DNA of 64,000 bases from Cannabis sativa. Taxonomy: Eukaryota; Streptophyta; Magnoliopsida; Rosales; Cannabaceae. Location: positions 21,821,501 to 21,885,500 of the forward strand of contig NC_083609.1 of the NCBI RefSeq assembly GCF_029168945.1. Direction: 5' to 3'. The position numbers and the translations under genes are program-made. Under the pieces are notes generated by a model. The model saw nothing but the letters and a program-made list of their open reading frames with translations. It searched no databases and was not told the DNA's origin. Of this stretch, positions 37,583-48,890 are shown piece after piece (positions within the stretch are counted from its first letter, which is position 1; each line of letters starts with the position of its first letter).

Positions 37583-38030
37583 GTTTACTCTTCAAGCCAC
37601 CCTTGATTATACCTTGTCTGTTGAGTTCGTCCAGTCCTCTTTGACTAACATGACCTAACCTCAAGTGCCATATCTTTATATGGATCTTAGAATTTTGACT
37701 CACTACAGGTGAAGCATTTCTAATCACTGTCTTACCATCTAGGTAGTAGAGTCCATTGTTCGATAGTCCCTTAATCACAACTTTTGAACCTCTAAAACTT
37801 ATGAGCATTCAATCTTCAATCTTAATTGTACATCCATTCTTGTCAAACATTCCAATAGACAACATATTTCTCTTTAATTCTGGCACATATCTCACATGTT
37901 GCACAACTATTGAAACACCATCATGATTCATGCATTTTCATTTCAACTGAGCCTATTCCCTTAACTTCACAAGCTCTGTTATTTCCTAGTGACATAGTAA
38001 CACCACGATCATTTGAGAAAGAACTGAACA

Positions 38031-38460
<430 letters not shown>

Positions 38461-39629
38461 AACTTTTATTTTGGTTTCACTTAACCCCCAAAACTCAAAT
38501 TTGGGCAGTGCAAACCCCAATACTCATATTCTTTTAGCAATTTAACATTTCTGTCCATTTTAGGTGTTAAGTGCCATGTTGGATTGGGCACAGTGTATAC
38601 GTGGAACAATTTTATTGGTCCACGTAAAAAATTATTTTAAAAAATAAAAATATAATTATTTTAAAAATAAAAAATATAAAATATAAAAAAATTTCTTTTT
38701 CTTCAAAAATTAAAAAATTTAAAATTAAAAAATAATTTTAAAAAAATAAAAATAAAAGAAACCCTAATTCCCCATTCTTCTTCTTCTTCTTCTTCTTCTT
38801 CTTCTTCTTCTTCTTCTTCTTCTTCTCTGCTAAAAAAAACCCTATTGAATGTCCAAGTCATATTCGAATGTCCAACTCACAATAAAGCTTGATCTTAAAG
38901 TGTAATGTTAGGGTTGACACGTGGAGGAAGAAGAACGTTAAGTTTCCCAACTAATCCACGAAAATAGTGATCTTCCCTAGCATAGCGGAGCAAGAATATC
39001 AACCCTCTAAGTGATACGCTAATGTGAGGACACTCATCTAGGAACAAACCTTAAAGATGACGCTCATCCCTGGAGAAGTAGAGTAAGACCGTTTCTCTAG
39101 GGAAGGACCATGTTTCGAGAGGTAGCCGTTTTCCTAAGATAATAAATAGGCCCACACTGGGACTGAGAAGGTGGGACGGATTTTCACTCTCTTTCTCTAG
39201 TTTTACGACTAAACTTATCATTTCTTTACGATCTGACATACTCTTTCTCATTTCGGTGAGTAAGGTTTGATCGTCCATCATCGCATAACTATAGACACAG
39301 GAAGTATTTATTTACATTTCTTATTTTCTTTTCCACTTCGCACTATAAGGTTACTGACTTGACTGTTGGAGTGCCTTCGGCCGGCACCACCCCGATGTCC
39401 CAAGGTTTCACGGTCATCTGTTGTCTTTGTTCCGCAGGTTGTCGGTGCCCACAAATGCTCATTACGATCATTGTAGATTTTAGCGTCTACAACTATGAGT
39501 AACCTTCACATTTATCACTAATATTAAGTGTGTAAGAGATGTTACACATCTTAATTTGAAATTCATGCTATAAGAGTTATGGTGTGTGTATGAGTTACAT
39601 TTGAGTCGATAACATCCATGAGGAGTTAT
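38461..39629. other. Repeat remnants between the two Copia elements
   Basis: 38436-38640 resembles the end of a Mutator-like element (gcggcaaaaccc, then a cacgtggaac-type block), with only one end seen. A (CTT)n microsatellite lies at about 38775-38826. 38904-39490, from tgttagggttgacacgtgg to gcgtctaca, looks like a decayed LTR, but I found no TSD. No gene is visible. Confidence 0.4.
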
Positions 39630-40139
39630 TGTTAGACTATATATATAGTGTATGTAATATAGCATATACAAATGATATGAAATGCGGAAAATAAACTGTA
39701 ATCATATCAATAATATATGCAATGAAAGGATCGATGTACCTCCAGCCATTGATCTTTGAGCTTCAATCCCTGCGATAGCTTCGGTATTGGAGTTCGGGCT
39801 TCCTCGCTCTCTCAACTCTCTTTAGATGGAATTTGCTAAATGAATTCAGAATGAGTGAGGAGCTCGGGGACCGAGACCCTATATTTATAGGTGAGATACT
39901 CCATCAGTATCTGCGCCACATTAATTGTCAGAATATTTTGACAATTAATTCAGGAAATCAAATCAGGTAATGAATATAGAAATCTGACCATATATAGAAT
40001 ATTACATAATTGATTTTGTCCAGATTTAATGAATATAAAATATTCATTTATCAGAAAATCAATTATTTATTTATTTCCTTAAATAGAAAATCATTTCCTT
40101 AATTAGAAAATAATTTCCATAAATAAAAATATTCTAATA
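39630..40139 (-). repeat. 3' LTR of the young Copia element (510 bp)
   Basis: Lower-coordinate copy, hence 3' in element orientation. On the minus strand it starts tattagaata and ends gtctaaca. The promoter cctataaatataggg (minus strand) lies near 39880-39895. Confidence 0.93.
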
Positions 40140-40152
40140 TTCTCCCACTTGG
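40140..40152 (-). other. Polypurine tract
   Basis: Minus strand ccaagtgggagaa next to the 3' LTR. The same tract sits before the old LTR at 3009-3021. Confidence 0.8.
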
Positions 40153-40440
40153 TCAGCATTTAAACTAAAATATTCAAACCCAACGTTCCTCATTATATAA
40201 TAAACATACGAATCATAGCGACATGTCCTCATTATGAATCGAGTATTATCTTCCATGTATTACAATACATTTATTATATAACAATGTACTTTATGTGGCA
40301 ATGTACTTAAGTGAATAAACCCTAAACCTTATGTTTATTCAGGTCCTCTGAAATTTTTCTCAAATGTAAAATTAAGATGCGCATAAATATGAGAAAAATC
40401 AAAATAAGAGTTTCATTAATAATAACTTTATTTGTACAAA

Positions 40441-41455
40441 TTACATAAGGGAACCAAGTCCCATGTTCTCTACATGATCCTTGAATTTATGAGGTGGCAA
40501 GCCTTTTGTCATAGGATCGGCAATCATCAATTCAGTGCTAATGTGTTGAATGACCACTTTATTTTCCTTAACACGTTCTCTAATAGCTAAGTACTTAATG
40601 TCGATGTGCTTGCTTCGACTTCCACTTTTGTTGTTCTTAGCCATGTAAACGAAATTTGAATTGTCACAGAACATCTTTAGCGGCCTTGCAATGGAATCAA
40701 CCACTCTAAGGCCTGAAATGAAACTCTTTAGCCATACACCATGTGATGTAGCCTCAAAACAAGAAACGAACTCAGCCTCCATAGTAGAAGTAGCAGTCAA
40801 AGTTTGTTTGTTACTCCTCCAGGACACAGCTCCACCAGCAAACATAAACACGTAACCAGATGTAGATTTACGTGAATCAGTACAACCAGCGAAATCTGAG
40901 TCTGAGTAGCCAACTACTTCTAGATTGTCAGTTCGTTTGAACATCAAATTGTAATCCTTAGTACCCTGAAGATACCTCATAACTTTCTTTGCAGCTTTCC
41001 AGTGGTCTATCCCCGGGTTACTCTGAAATCTTCCTAACATTCCGACAGAATAAGCAATGTCGGGTCTTGTGCACACCTGAGCATACATTAGGCTTCCGAC
41101 AGCAGAAGCATAAGGAATGTTCTTCATTTGTTCTCTTTCAAAATCATTCTTTGGGCACTGGCTCAAATTTAATTTATCACCCTTCATAATTGGAGCAACG
41201 CTCGGTGAACAATCTTTCATATGAAATCTTTCTAAAACTCTGTTGATGTAGGCTTCTTGAGATAAACCTAAGATACCTCGGTATCTATCTCTATGAATCT
41301 TAATGCCTATGACATAGGATGCTTCACCCATGTCTTTCATCTCAAAGTTCTTTGAAAGAAATTGTTTCACTTCACGTAGCAACCCTTTATCATTGGATGC
41401 AAGAAGAATATCGTCCACATATAAAACAAGAAAACAGATCTTACTCCCACTTTCC
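40441..41455 (-). pseudogene. Copia pol: RT C-terminal part and RNase H
   Basis: Starts at 41455 just after the inverted patch with ESGSKICFLVLYVDDILLAS, which holds the catalytic YVDD motif. Next come EMKDMGEASYVIGIKI, YMSQ-type and TRPDIAYSVG motifs. RNase H is complete: VGYSDSDFAGCTDSRKSTSG, WRSNKQTLTATSTMEAEF, MFCDNSNFVYMAKN, KHIDIKYLAIRERV, MTKGLPPHKF. The frame is open to the stop at 40441. It is cut off from its own upstream RT half by the patch, so no active RT can result from this copy. Confidence 0.9.
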
Positions 41456-41584
41456 TTAAGTAATGGTTTTATTTTAAAGTTAGAAAAGACCTTTTATGTA
41501 CCAAGTTTCTCTAGAAACTTGATTTCAGTTTCAAGACTTATACCCTTTGGTTTTTCCTTGCAGGATATTCAAAATCTAAGGAAG
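41456..41584 (+). other. Inverted two-piece patch inside the RT domain
   Basis: 41456-41559 is a perfect reverse-complement copy of 43482-43585 (104 nt). 41554-41584 is a perfect reverse-complement copy of 43667-43697 (31 nt). They join at a shared ttcctt. On the + strand the patch therefore encodes pre-integrase/protease peptides (FYVPSFSRNLISVSRL, LQDIQNLRK) in the wrong strand. About 15 RT residues expected between DVISS and ESGSK are gone. Confidence 0.93.
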
Positions 41585-43340
41585 AGATGACATCATGAAA
41601 TTTTAAATACCATTGACGGGATGCTTGTTTTAATCCATAGATGGACTTCTTGAGCTTGCATACCAAATCCTGACCTTCACTAGAGGAGAATCCTTCTGGT
41701 TGTTTCATGTATACCTCCTCCTCTAGATCACCATTCAGAAAAGCAGTTTTTACATCCATCTGCTCCAGCTCTAAATCAAAATGAGCAACTAATGCCAAGA
41801 TGACTCTGAGGGAATCTTTCTTTGATACAGGAGAAAAAGTCTCCGTATAGTCAATTCCTTCCTCTTGAGTGAATCCTTTAGCAACAAGTCTCGCTTTGTA
41901 CCTCTCAGTGTTGCCTAATGAGTCTTTCTTAGTTTTATAGACCCATTTACAGCCAATGGCTCTCGCCCCATTAGGCAACTTTACAAGTTCCCAGACTCTG
42001 TTGCACCTCATAGAATTCATTTCATCATCCATAGCATTGTACCACAATTTTGATTCTCTACTGTTCATAGCTTGTAAAAACGTTTCTGGATCATTTCCAA
42101 TTCCAATATCAGATTCTAATAAATACACAACATAGTCTTTGTAAATCTTTGGTTTGATAGGTCTAGTAGATCTTCTTAAGACTTCACCAACAGGCTCTTG
42201 GGGAGCGACGGTGGTTCGGCGGAGTTGTTCAACAGTTGCAGGCAACTCTTGAACATTTTGATCTACTGGATTATCATTACCAACTTGTGGATCTTCAGTG
42301 ATTGGTAATGGTTGTTGAACATTCGTTTGAACTACAGGAGTGTTAACCATTATCAATCTTGCTTTTGAAGTGGAAGGTTCTGAAGGATCTTTCTCAGGAC
42401 CTAAGTCCTTTGATTGATCACTCCCACTGATCAAGGCATTCTCAAGAAATTTTGCATTCCTTGATTCCACAATTCTTGTGCTATGAGATGGACAATAAAA
42501 CTTGTAACCTTTAGACTTTTCAGCGTACCCTATAAAGAATCCGCTTATGGTCCTTGGGTCCAATTTCTTCTCTTGTGGATTATATATTCTGACTTCAGAT
42601 GGACATCCCCAAATGCGTACATGATTCAAACTTGGTTTCCAACCTTTCCATAATTCAAAAGGAGTTTTTGAGACTGCCTTTGTTGGAACTCGGTTTAATA
42701 TGTACACGGATGTCTTTAATGCTTCAGTCCACAAGGATTTAGGAAGATTAGAGTTGCTACTAAGCATACTCCGCACCATGTCCATTAATGTTCGGTTTCT
42801 TCTTTCTGCAACACCATTTTGCTCGGGTGTACCGGGCAAGGTGTAATGGGCAACAATCCCATTTTCTTCAAGAAACTTCGCAAATGCACCAGGTGCTTGT
42901 CCATCTTCTGTGTATCTACCATAATACTCACCTCCTCTATCTGATCTCACTATCTTAATTTGCTTGTTGCATTGTTTCTCTACTTCAGCTTTAAATATCT
43001 TAAAGACATCTAATGCTTCACTTTTATTATGAAGTAAGTAGATATACATGTAGCGTGAGTAATCATCTATGAATGAGATGAAGTATTTCTGACCATGTGA
43101 CTCCATATCTGGACTACATATATCAGTATGTATGATTTCTAATATTTCAGAACTCCTATGGACACCAGTTTTGACAGACTTGGAGGTTTGCTTTCCCTTA
43201 ATGCAATCCACACAAGTATCAAAGTCAGTAAAATCTAAGGTATTGAGTACCCCATCTTTTACCAACCTTTTAATTCTATCAATGGAGATATGTCCCAATC
43301 TCCGTGCCACAATGTACAGGAATCCTCTTTCATAACACAT
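41585..43340 (-). pseudogene. Copia pol: integrase and RT N-terminal part
   Basis: Long open frame. It begins in the zinc-binding pre-integrase (LGHISIDRIKRL, CVDCIKGKQT). The integrase core follows with HTDICSPD, RSDRGGEY and EQNGVAERRNRTL (D-D-E), then the hinge and ALKTSVYILNRVPTKA, GCPSEVRIYN. The RT part has GCKWVYKTK, ARLVAKGFTQEEG, QMDVKTAFLNGDLEEEVYM and KSIYGLKQASRQW. It ends at VISS, where the inverted patch starts and soon brings a stop. The frame is otherwise clean, consistent with a recent insertion. Confidence 0.92.
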
Positions 43341-43843
43341 CTCTTAGTGCCAGCGTGAACATGCATAACATTATTAGTGGTATTATTTTGTAAATTAAGG
43401 CAGTAAAGACCATCAGACAAAATACCATTTCCAACACATTCAGATTTATAATATAAATTGAAATATTTGTCTGAAAATGTAAAGGAAAAACCAAAGGGTA
43501 TAAGTCTTGAAACTGAAATCAAGTTTCTAGAGAAACTTGGTACATAAAAGGTCTTTTCTAACTTTAAAATAAAACCATTACTTAAAACTAAATTGCATGT
43601 TCCAATAACTTCCACATGTGAGCCCATCTTGTTTCCAGATAAGATGCTTTGCTCACTTGCCACTGGCTTCCTTAGATTTTGAATATCCTGCAAGGAATTT
43701 GTTATGTGAATTGTTGAACCGGAATCAATCCACCATGTGTTAAGATTAACATTAGCCATATTAGATTCATAACATACTAAGGAAATTGGATTACCTTTGT
43801 CATCCATCCATTTCTTGAAGCCATTTGCCTCCACTTTTAGCAT
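43259..43843 (-). pseudogene. Copia protease / pre-integrase region
   Basis: Has NTWWIDSGSTIHIT, the aspartic protease active site (D-S-G), then LEKTFYVPSFSRNLISVSRL, a typical protease-to-integrase link. It lies in a different frame from the gag zinc knuckle upstream and ends out of frame with the integrase (overlap 43259-43340), so a -1/+1 change also lies near 43300-43340. Source region of the inverted patch at 41456-41584. Confidence 0.85.
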
Positions 43844-44600
43844 GTCCCTTTTGTTTACAAAAGAAACATTTGATGGAATCTTTCTTTATGGCGGCCTTGG
43901 GAGCCATGGGCTTTTTCCCTTTGTTCTTCTTGAATGGCGTGCGTTTCTTAGGTTGAGTGGTTAGGTGAACACTTTCTCCTTGCTCTGTAGGAGCACGGCT
44001 TCCTCTTGAACACACATGGTCATCAATTCATTGATAGTCCATTTTTCTTTATGTGTGTTGTAGGAAATTTTGAAAGGCCCATCTTGTGGAGGAAGATTGT
44101 GAAGGATGTAATGAACCGGGGAAGGTATCGGGAATGATAACGTCGAGTTTCTTCAAATGAGCGGTGATGTCCCTCATTTTAGAAATGTGTTCTCGAACTC
44201 CTTTAACACTTGGGTGAGTTTTGTGGACGAGAACTCTTGGATGAGGTTGATGAACAAGGATTTATCTGAAGTGTCAAACTGCTCATCCATAACTTTGATA
44301 AAGTCTTTCACCTTCTCAGGTGGCTCCACCGATCCACGCATTCCCATAGGAATTCTGGACATAATGAACATGATGCAGAGACGATTAGATTGCTCCCACT
44401 TTTCACGCAGTGCAATCTCGACGGCGGTGCTAGTATCGGTGATAGCGAGTGGTTCATCTTTCCTTATTGCATAATCCATGTCAGTGCAAGCTAGGTGGAG
44501 AAGAACTCGTTCCTTCCAGATTTTGAAGTTGTCACTCCTAAGCTCAGGGATTTCACTAGTGATTTCAGCATATTTAGAGGTGGATGAAATAGCTGCAAGA
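43800..44600 (-). pseudogene. Copia gag, frame-broken
   Basis: Minus-strand frame from about 44600: SSTSKYAEITSEIPEL, NFKIWKERVLLHLACTDMDY (UBN2-type gag domain), MSRIPMGMRGSV and LTQVLKEFENTFLK to 44174. It then shifts frame and resumes at 44015 with a basic stretch and the knuckle CFFCKQKGH. The last Cys of the CCHC knuckle is not there: the frame runs into stop and the family sequence goes on (FKKWMDDKGNP) one base over. No ATG precedes the first block in frame; a TAA does, and cttgcag at about 44588-44594 could be a splice acceptor. Confidence 0.8.
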
Positions 44601-45831
44601 ATAGGATTACAAAAAATTTAGATGTTAAAAGAATTGAGGCTTTAATGAATTCATGTTTTACCAATGTAGAAACATGATGAAGATGAAAATTTTATTAAAT
44701 CTAAAATTGCCTGTGGGCTAAATTTTAAATCTAATAAAATTATATGAACTTTATGATAGATTTAATGAAATATTTAATTTAGATTAATGGAGGAATGAAA
44801 TCTATCTTTAATTAAAATTTGTGATAACACTATTAAATCAAATCCTCATAACTCCCTGTGGGGTAAATTAAGAGAATTTAACTTAATATATTATCCTAAT
44901 TAATTATAAAAATATAATAAAATCCCTGTGGGGTAAAATTATTATATCCAAATAATTAATTACAAGTTTTGTCCATTAATGTGAATTTTAATTAATATAT
45001 AATTTTATATAATTAAAGATGCTGTGGCTACTCCCTAATTATAAAAAATTATATTTTCACTTTAGACATTAGGTATTGGGCTCTACCTAAAAGTAATTTC
45101 GTTATTAACATAATAGACAATCACTGAGATTAGTGCTCCTAGTGTGGTCGTCCGAAGATCATTAAAAACCGTTCTAGATATGAGCATTTGTCCTGTGTTC
45201 ATGTTTTCTTATGTCAAACCACAAAACTACTTACATTTTATTCATATTTTATTCATTTTATAAAGTTTTATGAATATTTTATGAATAATTTTATGAAGTT
45301 TTATGAAACTTAATTGCTAAATAAAATATTCAACCTATCTTCATGTTTGAATATTTTTAAATATATCTAGCACTATAAAAGGAATTTATGTATAGCATTT
45401 AAATCATACAAATCTAAATTAATTGCATTAAACATAAATTTGTCAATTAAATACAAAATAATACAATTAATGTATGATCATTAATTAAATGCAAATTCCT
45501 TAATATGAAATTAATGGCAGATTTTTCAAAATTAATTTAGACAATAAATTACATAAATTTGGTAATATATAATTAAATGCACAAATTAGCACAATTTTTA
45601 CATGCCTAAATAAATCATGTAATAAATTACCAAATTTAAACAAATTTCCATTTTCAATTTATACTATATATATGTATTAAACAAAAATGGAAAATTAACT
45701 AAATACAATTTATTGACTAAATTAACACACAAAATAGGAAAATAATTAATATTCCAAATAAATAAAAAATTTATCAAAAATTCGGAATTTTTCCTTTTTA
45801 TTTTTTTTTTTTTGAAAAAACCACTTTTCGT

Positions 45832-46161
45832 AAACGACATGTCGTTTTTGCAAAACGCAAAAACGACACGTCGTTTTCACTCTGACGGGCGCCGAAAAGA
45901 ATGAATAAACGACACGTCGTTTTCCCCCAAAGGGAAAAACGACACGTCGTTTTGTACGATGAAGAGTCGCCAAAAAAACGAAAACGACATGTCGTTTTTC
46001 ACAGTATGAAAAACGACATGTCGTTTACTACAAACGACAGCTGAAATGAAGGCCTTCAAACGACACGTCGTTTTTTGACAAACGACACGTCGTTTTTTGA
46101 CAAACGACACGTCGTTTTTTGGCAAACGACACGTCGTTTTTTGGCAAACGACATGTCGTTT
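45832..46161. repeat. Array of eleven 16-bp perfect palindromes
   Basis: Motif aaacgacRYgtcgttt at 45832, 45861, 45907, 45937, 45982, 46011, 46058, 46080, 46102, 46124 and 46146. The centre is either acacgtcg-type (CACG) or acatgtcg-type (CATG). The last five have exact 22-bp spacing. One further degenerate half (caaacgacagctg) is at 46031. Each copy could fold as a hairpin or bind a dimeric factor (ACGT-core bZIP/bHLH-like in the CACG form). Its role is not known. Confidence 0.95.
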
Positions 46162-46582
46162 GCGTCGTCTTCTCCAACCAAACTGGGTCGATTTTGACCC
46201 GTTTTTCTGCACGCGGGTCCGTCGAACCCGACCCAAACCCGATCGGAAATTGTGTTTCCGACGACCAAAATGCGTGTTTTCAAATCTAAATGGTTCTAAA
46301 TCAAATAATAAAGAGATCCACATAGATTTTATGCACAAAAACACGAAAAAATATATACTTTAATATCACGAAATATCCGAAAAAGTTTTAACCGAAAAAA
46401 ATTTCCATCCTTAAGTTTTTCAATAGATTTTCAATGCTTAGATCGATCTATAATACTATACGAACATAGCAATATATTTAGAATTCGAAATAAACACCAA
46501 AAAATAAAAAATAGAAAAAACTCAAAATGGACCGATCGTGATTATATATATATGCATGTATATATATATATGCATGTATATA

Positions 46583-46854
46583 CAGGGGCGGACCCACATT
46601 GTAGCGAGGGGGGGCAGTCGCCCCCCCTGAAAAAAAAAATCGAGAAAAAAATGTATATGTATTTTAATTAGTTACAACATATATATGTATTAAAAGATGA
46701 TATTTATTGACATAATAGTAACCTTGGTGTAATGGTTAAGGTGGTTAATAAATAGGTTAGAGGGTAAAGGTTCAAACCCCACTAACTACACTTTATATTT
46801 TCTTTTTAAATTTATTTACGCCCCCCCTCACTTTAAATTCTAGGTCCGCCACTG
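46583..46854. mobile_element. hAT-type MITE with perfect 8-bp TSD and tRNA-like boxes
   Basis: 272 bp, ends caggggcggacc and (inverted) cagtggcggacc, TSD tgtatata at 46575-46582 and 46855-46862. The interior has ttggtgtaatggttaagg (A-box-like, about 46723-46740) and ggttcaaacccc (B-box-like, about 46769-46780), plus g/c runs next to both ends. No ORF. Confidence 0.85.
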
Positions 46855-47193
46855 TGTATATATCACATAAATAAAAATGAATATTATGATTATTATTATG
46901 CGATAAAACATATATATAATATACAATATATATATAAGCATATATACACGGATAAAATATATATATATACACGTACGAGTATGAATTTGTATGAGTATAT
47001 AATATATATGTATATATGAACAATATGAAAGATATATATATGTATATACTGATGAAAATGTATATATAATATAAATGGTATAAATATAAATATATATATA
47101 TACAGAACCGAAACAAATATGTATATATATGAACAGTATATGTATGTATATATATATATGAAACTCAAATAAAATCAAGGCAGAGATAAATCC

Positions 47194-47205
47194 GCTCTGA
47201 TACCA
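47194..47205 (-). other. Primer-binding site (initiator tRNA-Met)
   Basis: Minus strand tggtatcagagc two bases inside the 5' LTR, the standard Copia primer site. Confidence 0.9.
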
Positions 47206-47207
47206 AC

Positions 47208-47717
47208 TGTTAGACTATATATATAGTGTATGTAATATAGCATATACAAATGATATGAAATGCGGAAAATAAACTGTAATCATATCAATAATATATGCAA
47301 TGAAAGGATCGATGTACCTCCAGCCATTGATCTTTGAGCTTCAATCCCTGCGATAGCTTCGGTATTGGAGTTCGGGCTTCCTCGCTCTCTCAACTCTCTT
47401 TAGATGGAATTTGCTGAATGGATTCAGAATGAGTGAGGAGCTCGGGGACCGAGACCCTATATTTATAGGTGAGATACTCCATCAGTATCTGCGCCACATT
47501 AATTGTCAGAATATTTTGACAATTAATTCAGGAAATCAAATCAGGTAATGAATATAGAAATCTGACCATATATAGAATATTACATAATTGATTTTGTCCA
47601 GATTTAATGAATATAAAATATTCATTTATCAGAAAATCAATTATTTATTTATTTCCTTAAATAGAAAATCATTTCCTTAATTAGAAAATAATTTCCATAA
47701 ATAAAAATATTCTAATA
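47208..47717 (-). repeat. 5' LTR of the young Copia element (510 bp)
   Basis: Higher-coordinate copy. On the minus strand it starts tattagaata and ends gtctaaca. Only two substitutions separate it from 39630-40139. Confidence 0.93.
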
Positions 47718-48890
47718 GTTTTGAGTTTGAATATAAAATGGTGATATCCTAAACACTATATAAAGAAGTTTAAGGTGCTCATATTGAGATGAACCAAATT
47801 TTCTATCAAGAAAACACTTTGCTAGAAAACCTTAAAAGGCTTGATAATTCCCAAAACTATTTTCATAAGAGTTCCCTTAGTGCTTAGAGATAGGGAAAAA
47901 TAAGCTTTTGGACAAATGTGTAATACTTTGTTCAAATCATGATGATCCTCACTAATCTACACTCAAGGTTGTGAGTGGGTGTATACATATATATTATTCT
48001 CTTGTTATATATATACATATATTATGTTACATGTGTTGTAATCTTCTCTTCTACCTTTTATATATATGCAATATATATAGTGTATATATGTGTATTGTGT
48101 AACATATATTTAATCAATCTCTTTTATTGTCCTTGTATATTATTTTTACTATTTTCTATTGTAATAATATATCTAACATATAATATAATATTTATAACAG
48201 AAAAGAGTATTTTTTTGTTTGAATTGAATTTCGAAGCATATTTTCTAATAATGAATAAACTTGATTTGTATTTTGTACTTAAAAAAGAAAAAAAAACTTG
48301 ATTTGTGTAATTTTTTTAGATATAGAACATTGCCATTGTTTAACGTATGCATGGTGACATAATTAGGATGTTAACGTATGGTGTACTACATTGAAAATAT
48401 CTAATACAATATTTATTCGGCTTGGCCCATTGTTTGTGAGTGGTATTAAATTATTAATTACTCTCAATGCATTATTGAACTTTGTATTTATTTTGTATGG
48501 TTGGGAAATGGCTACATAATAATACAAACCGTTCATCATTACAAAATGGATAGAATTCATATCGTTATCATTCATCAACCATTGTTACATTTATTTCCAA
48601 ACCAAAAGGAAAATGTTCATGCTTATATTATAATAGAGAAATGAATTGTTCAAACATAAAGTCATTTGTTACTTCAAGATCATAATATACATGTCAAATT
48701 GAACGAAGAAATAATCATTACAATTTACAAGTGGTATTGAATGTTATGTAATTTTACACATTGTAATAATAATATTTAAGGGAATATGTATACTTTCTCA
48801 TCAAAAAAATGTACATTGTACATTTTATACCATATACAAATTTTATTGTTAATTCCTTCTATTTTAGCTAAAACTAAAAATAAGAAGAAG
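47718..48890. other. Intergenic DNA before the oligopeptidase gene
   Basis: 47718-48190 may be part of an older LTR into which the young Copia element inserted: it contains actatataaag at about 47756 and ends in TA-rich DNA. 48190-48890 is plain AT-rich sequence and presumably includes the promoter and 5' UTR of the next gene. No further feature is seen. Confidence 0.4.

Larger units (their letters stand above)
33356..38030 (-). mobile_element. 5'-truncated Copia (Tork-like) LTR retrotransposon
   Basis: In minus-strand order the remains are: pre-integrase, integrase (37582-36761), RT (36655-34660, split by a hAT element), RNase H (34416-34003), a purine-rich tract and a 3' LTR. Gag, protease and the 5' LTR are missing; coding similarity ends near 38030. 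Several stops, frameshifts and a deletion between RT and RNase H make it inactive. Confidence 0.85.
44601..47193 (-). other. Long leader of the young Copia element
   Basis: 2.6 kb between PBS and gag, not coding. It contains an AT-rich part with repeated ccctgtggggtaaa motifs near 44700-44940, the palindrome array (45832-46161), a MITE (46583-46854) and TA-rich microsatellite-like DNA (46855-47170). It may function as an intron-bearing leader. ORFs over the TA tract are low-complexity artefacts. Confidence 0.6.
39630..47717 (-). mobile_element. Young Copia LTR retrotransposon, defective
   Basis: 8088 bp with 510-bp LTRs that differ at only two positions (ctaaatgaa versus ctgaatgga). A PBS matching initiator tRNA-Met (tggtatcagagc on the minus strand) and a PPT are in place. 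Internal order on the minus strand is a leader of about 2.6 kb, gag, protease, integrase, RT, RNase H. The flanks gttat and gtttt are a 5-bp TSD with one difference. Defects: a frameshift in the gag zinc knuckle, broken gag frame, and a 129-bp inverted patch in RT. It has the same family as the old copy at 1-3501. Confidence 0.92.

Noticed and set aside
38904..39490. Solo LTR (tgttagggttg...gcgtctaca)
   Set aside because: The look is LTR-like with a possible TATA (aataaatagg), but I found no matching 5-bp flanks and no second copy; left as an unassigned remnant.
41330..41590. + strand ORF with a retroviral-protease-like peptide
   Set aside because: It is a chimera of antisense RT sequence and the inverted patch, not an independent gene.
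45832..46161. Evenly spaced repeats resembling a CRISPR array
   Set aside because: The units are short palindromes with spacers of 6 bp to about 30 bp that are themselves partly repeated, in a plant retroelement leader; no cas genes are present.
45877..46344. Minus-strand ORF of about 155 aa over the palindromes
   Set aside because: The repeated peptide simply reflects translation of the 22-bp palindrome repeat in rotating frames; there is no start context or domain.
46723..46780. Possible true tRNA gene
   Set aside because: A and B boxes are present, but acceptor and anticodon stems do not pair and it lies within MITE termini.
46793..47178. Ile/Tyr-rich ORFs
   Set aside because: They translate TA-rich microsatellite DNA and the MITE edge; no membrane protein is implied.
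48786..48890. Upstream ATG extending the oligopeptidase ORF
   Set aside because: The added residues are low-complexity and derived from AT-rich leader; ATG 48891 gives a typical targeting-type start and orthologues usually begin at or after this point.
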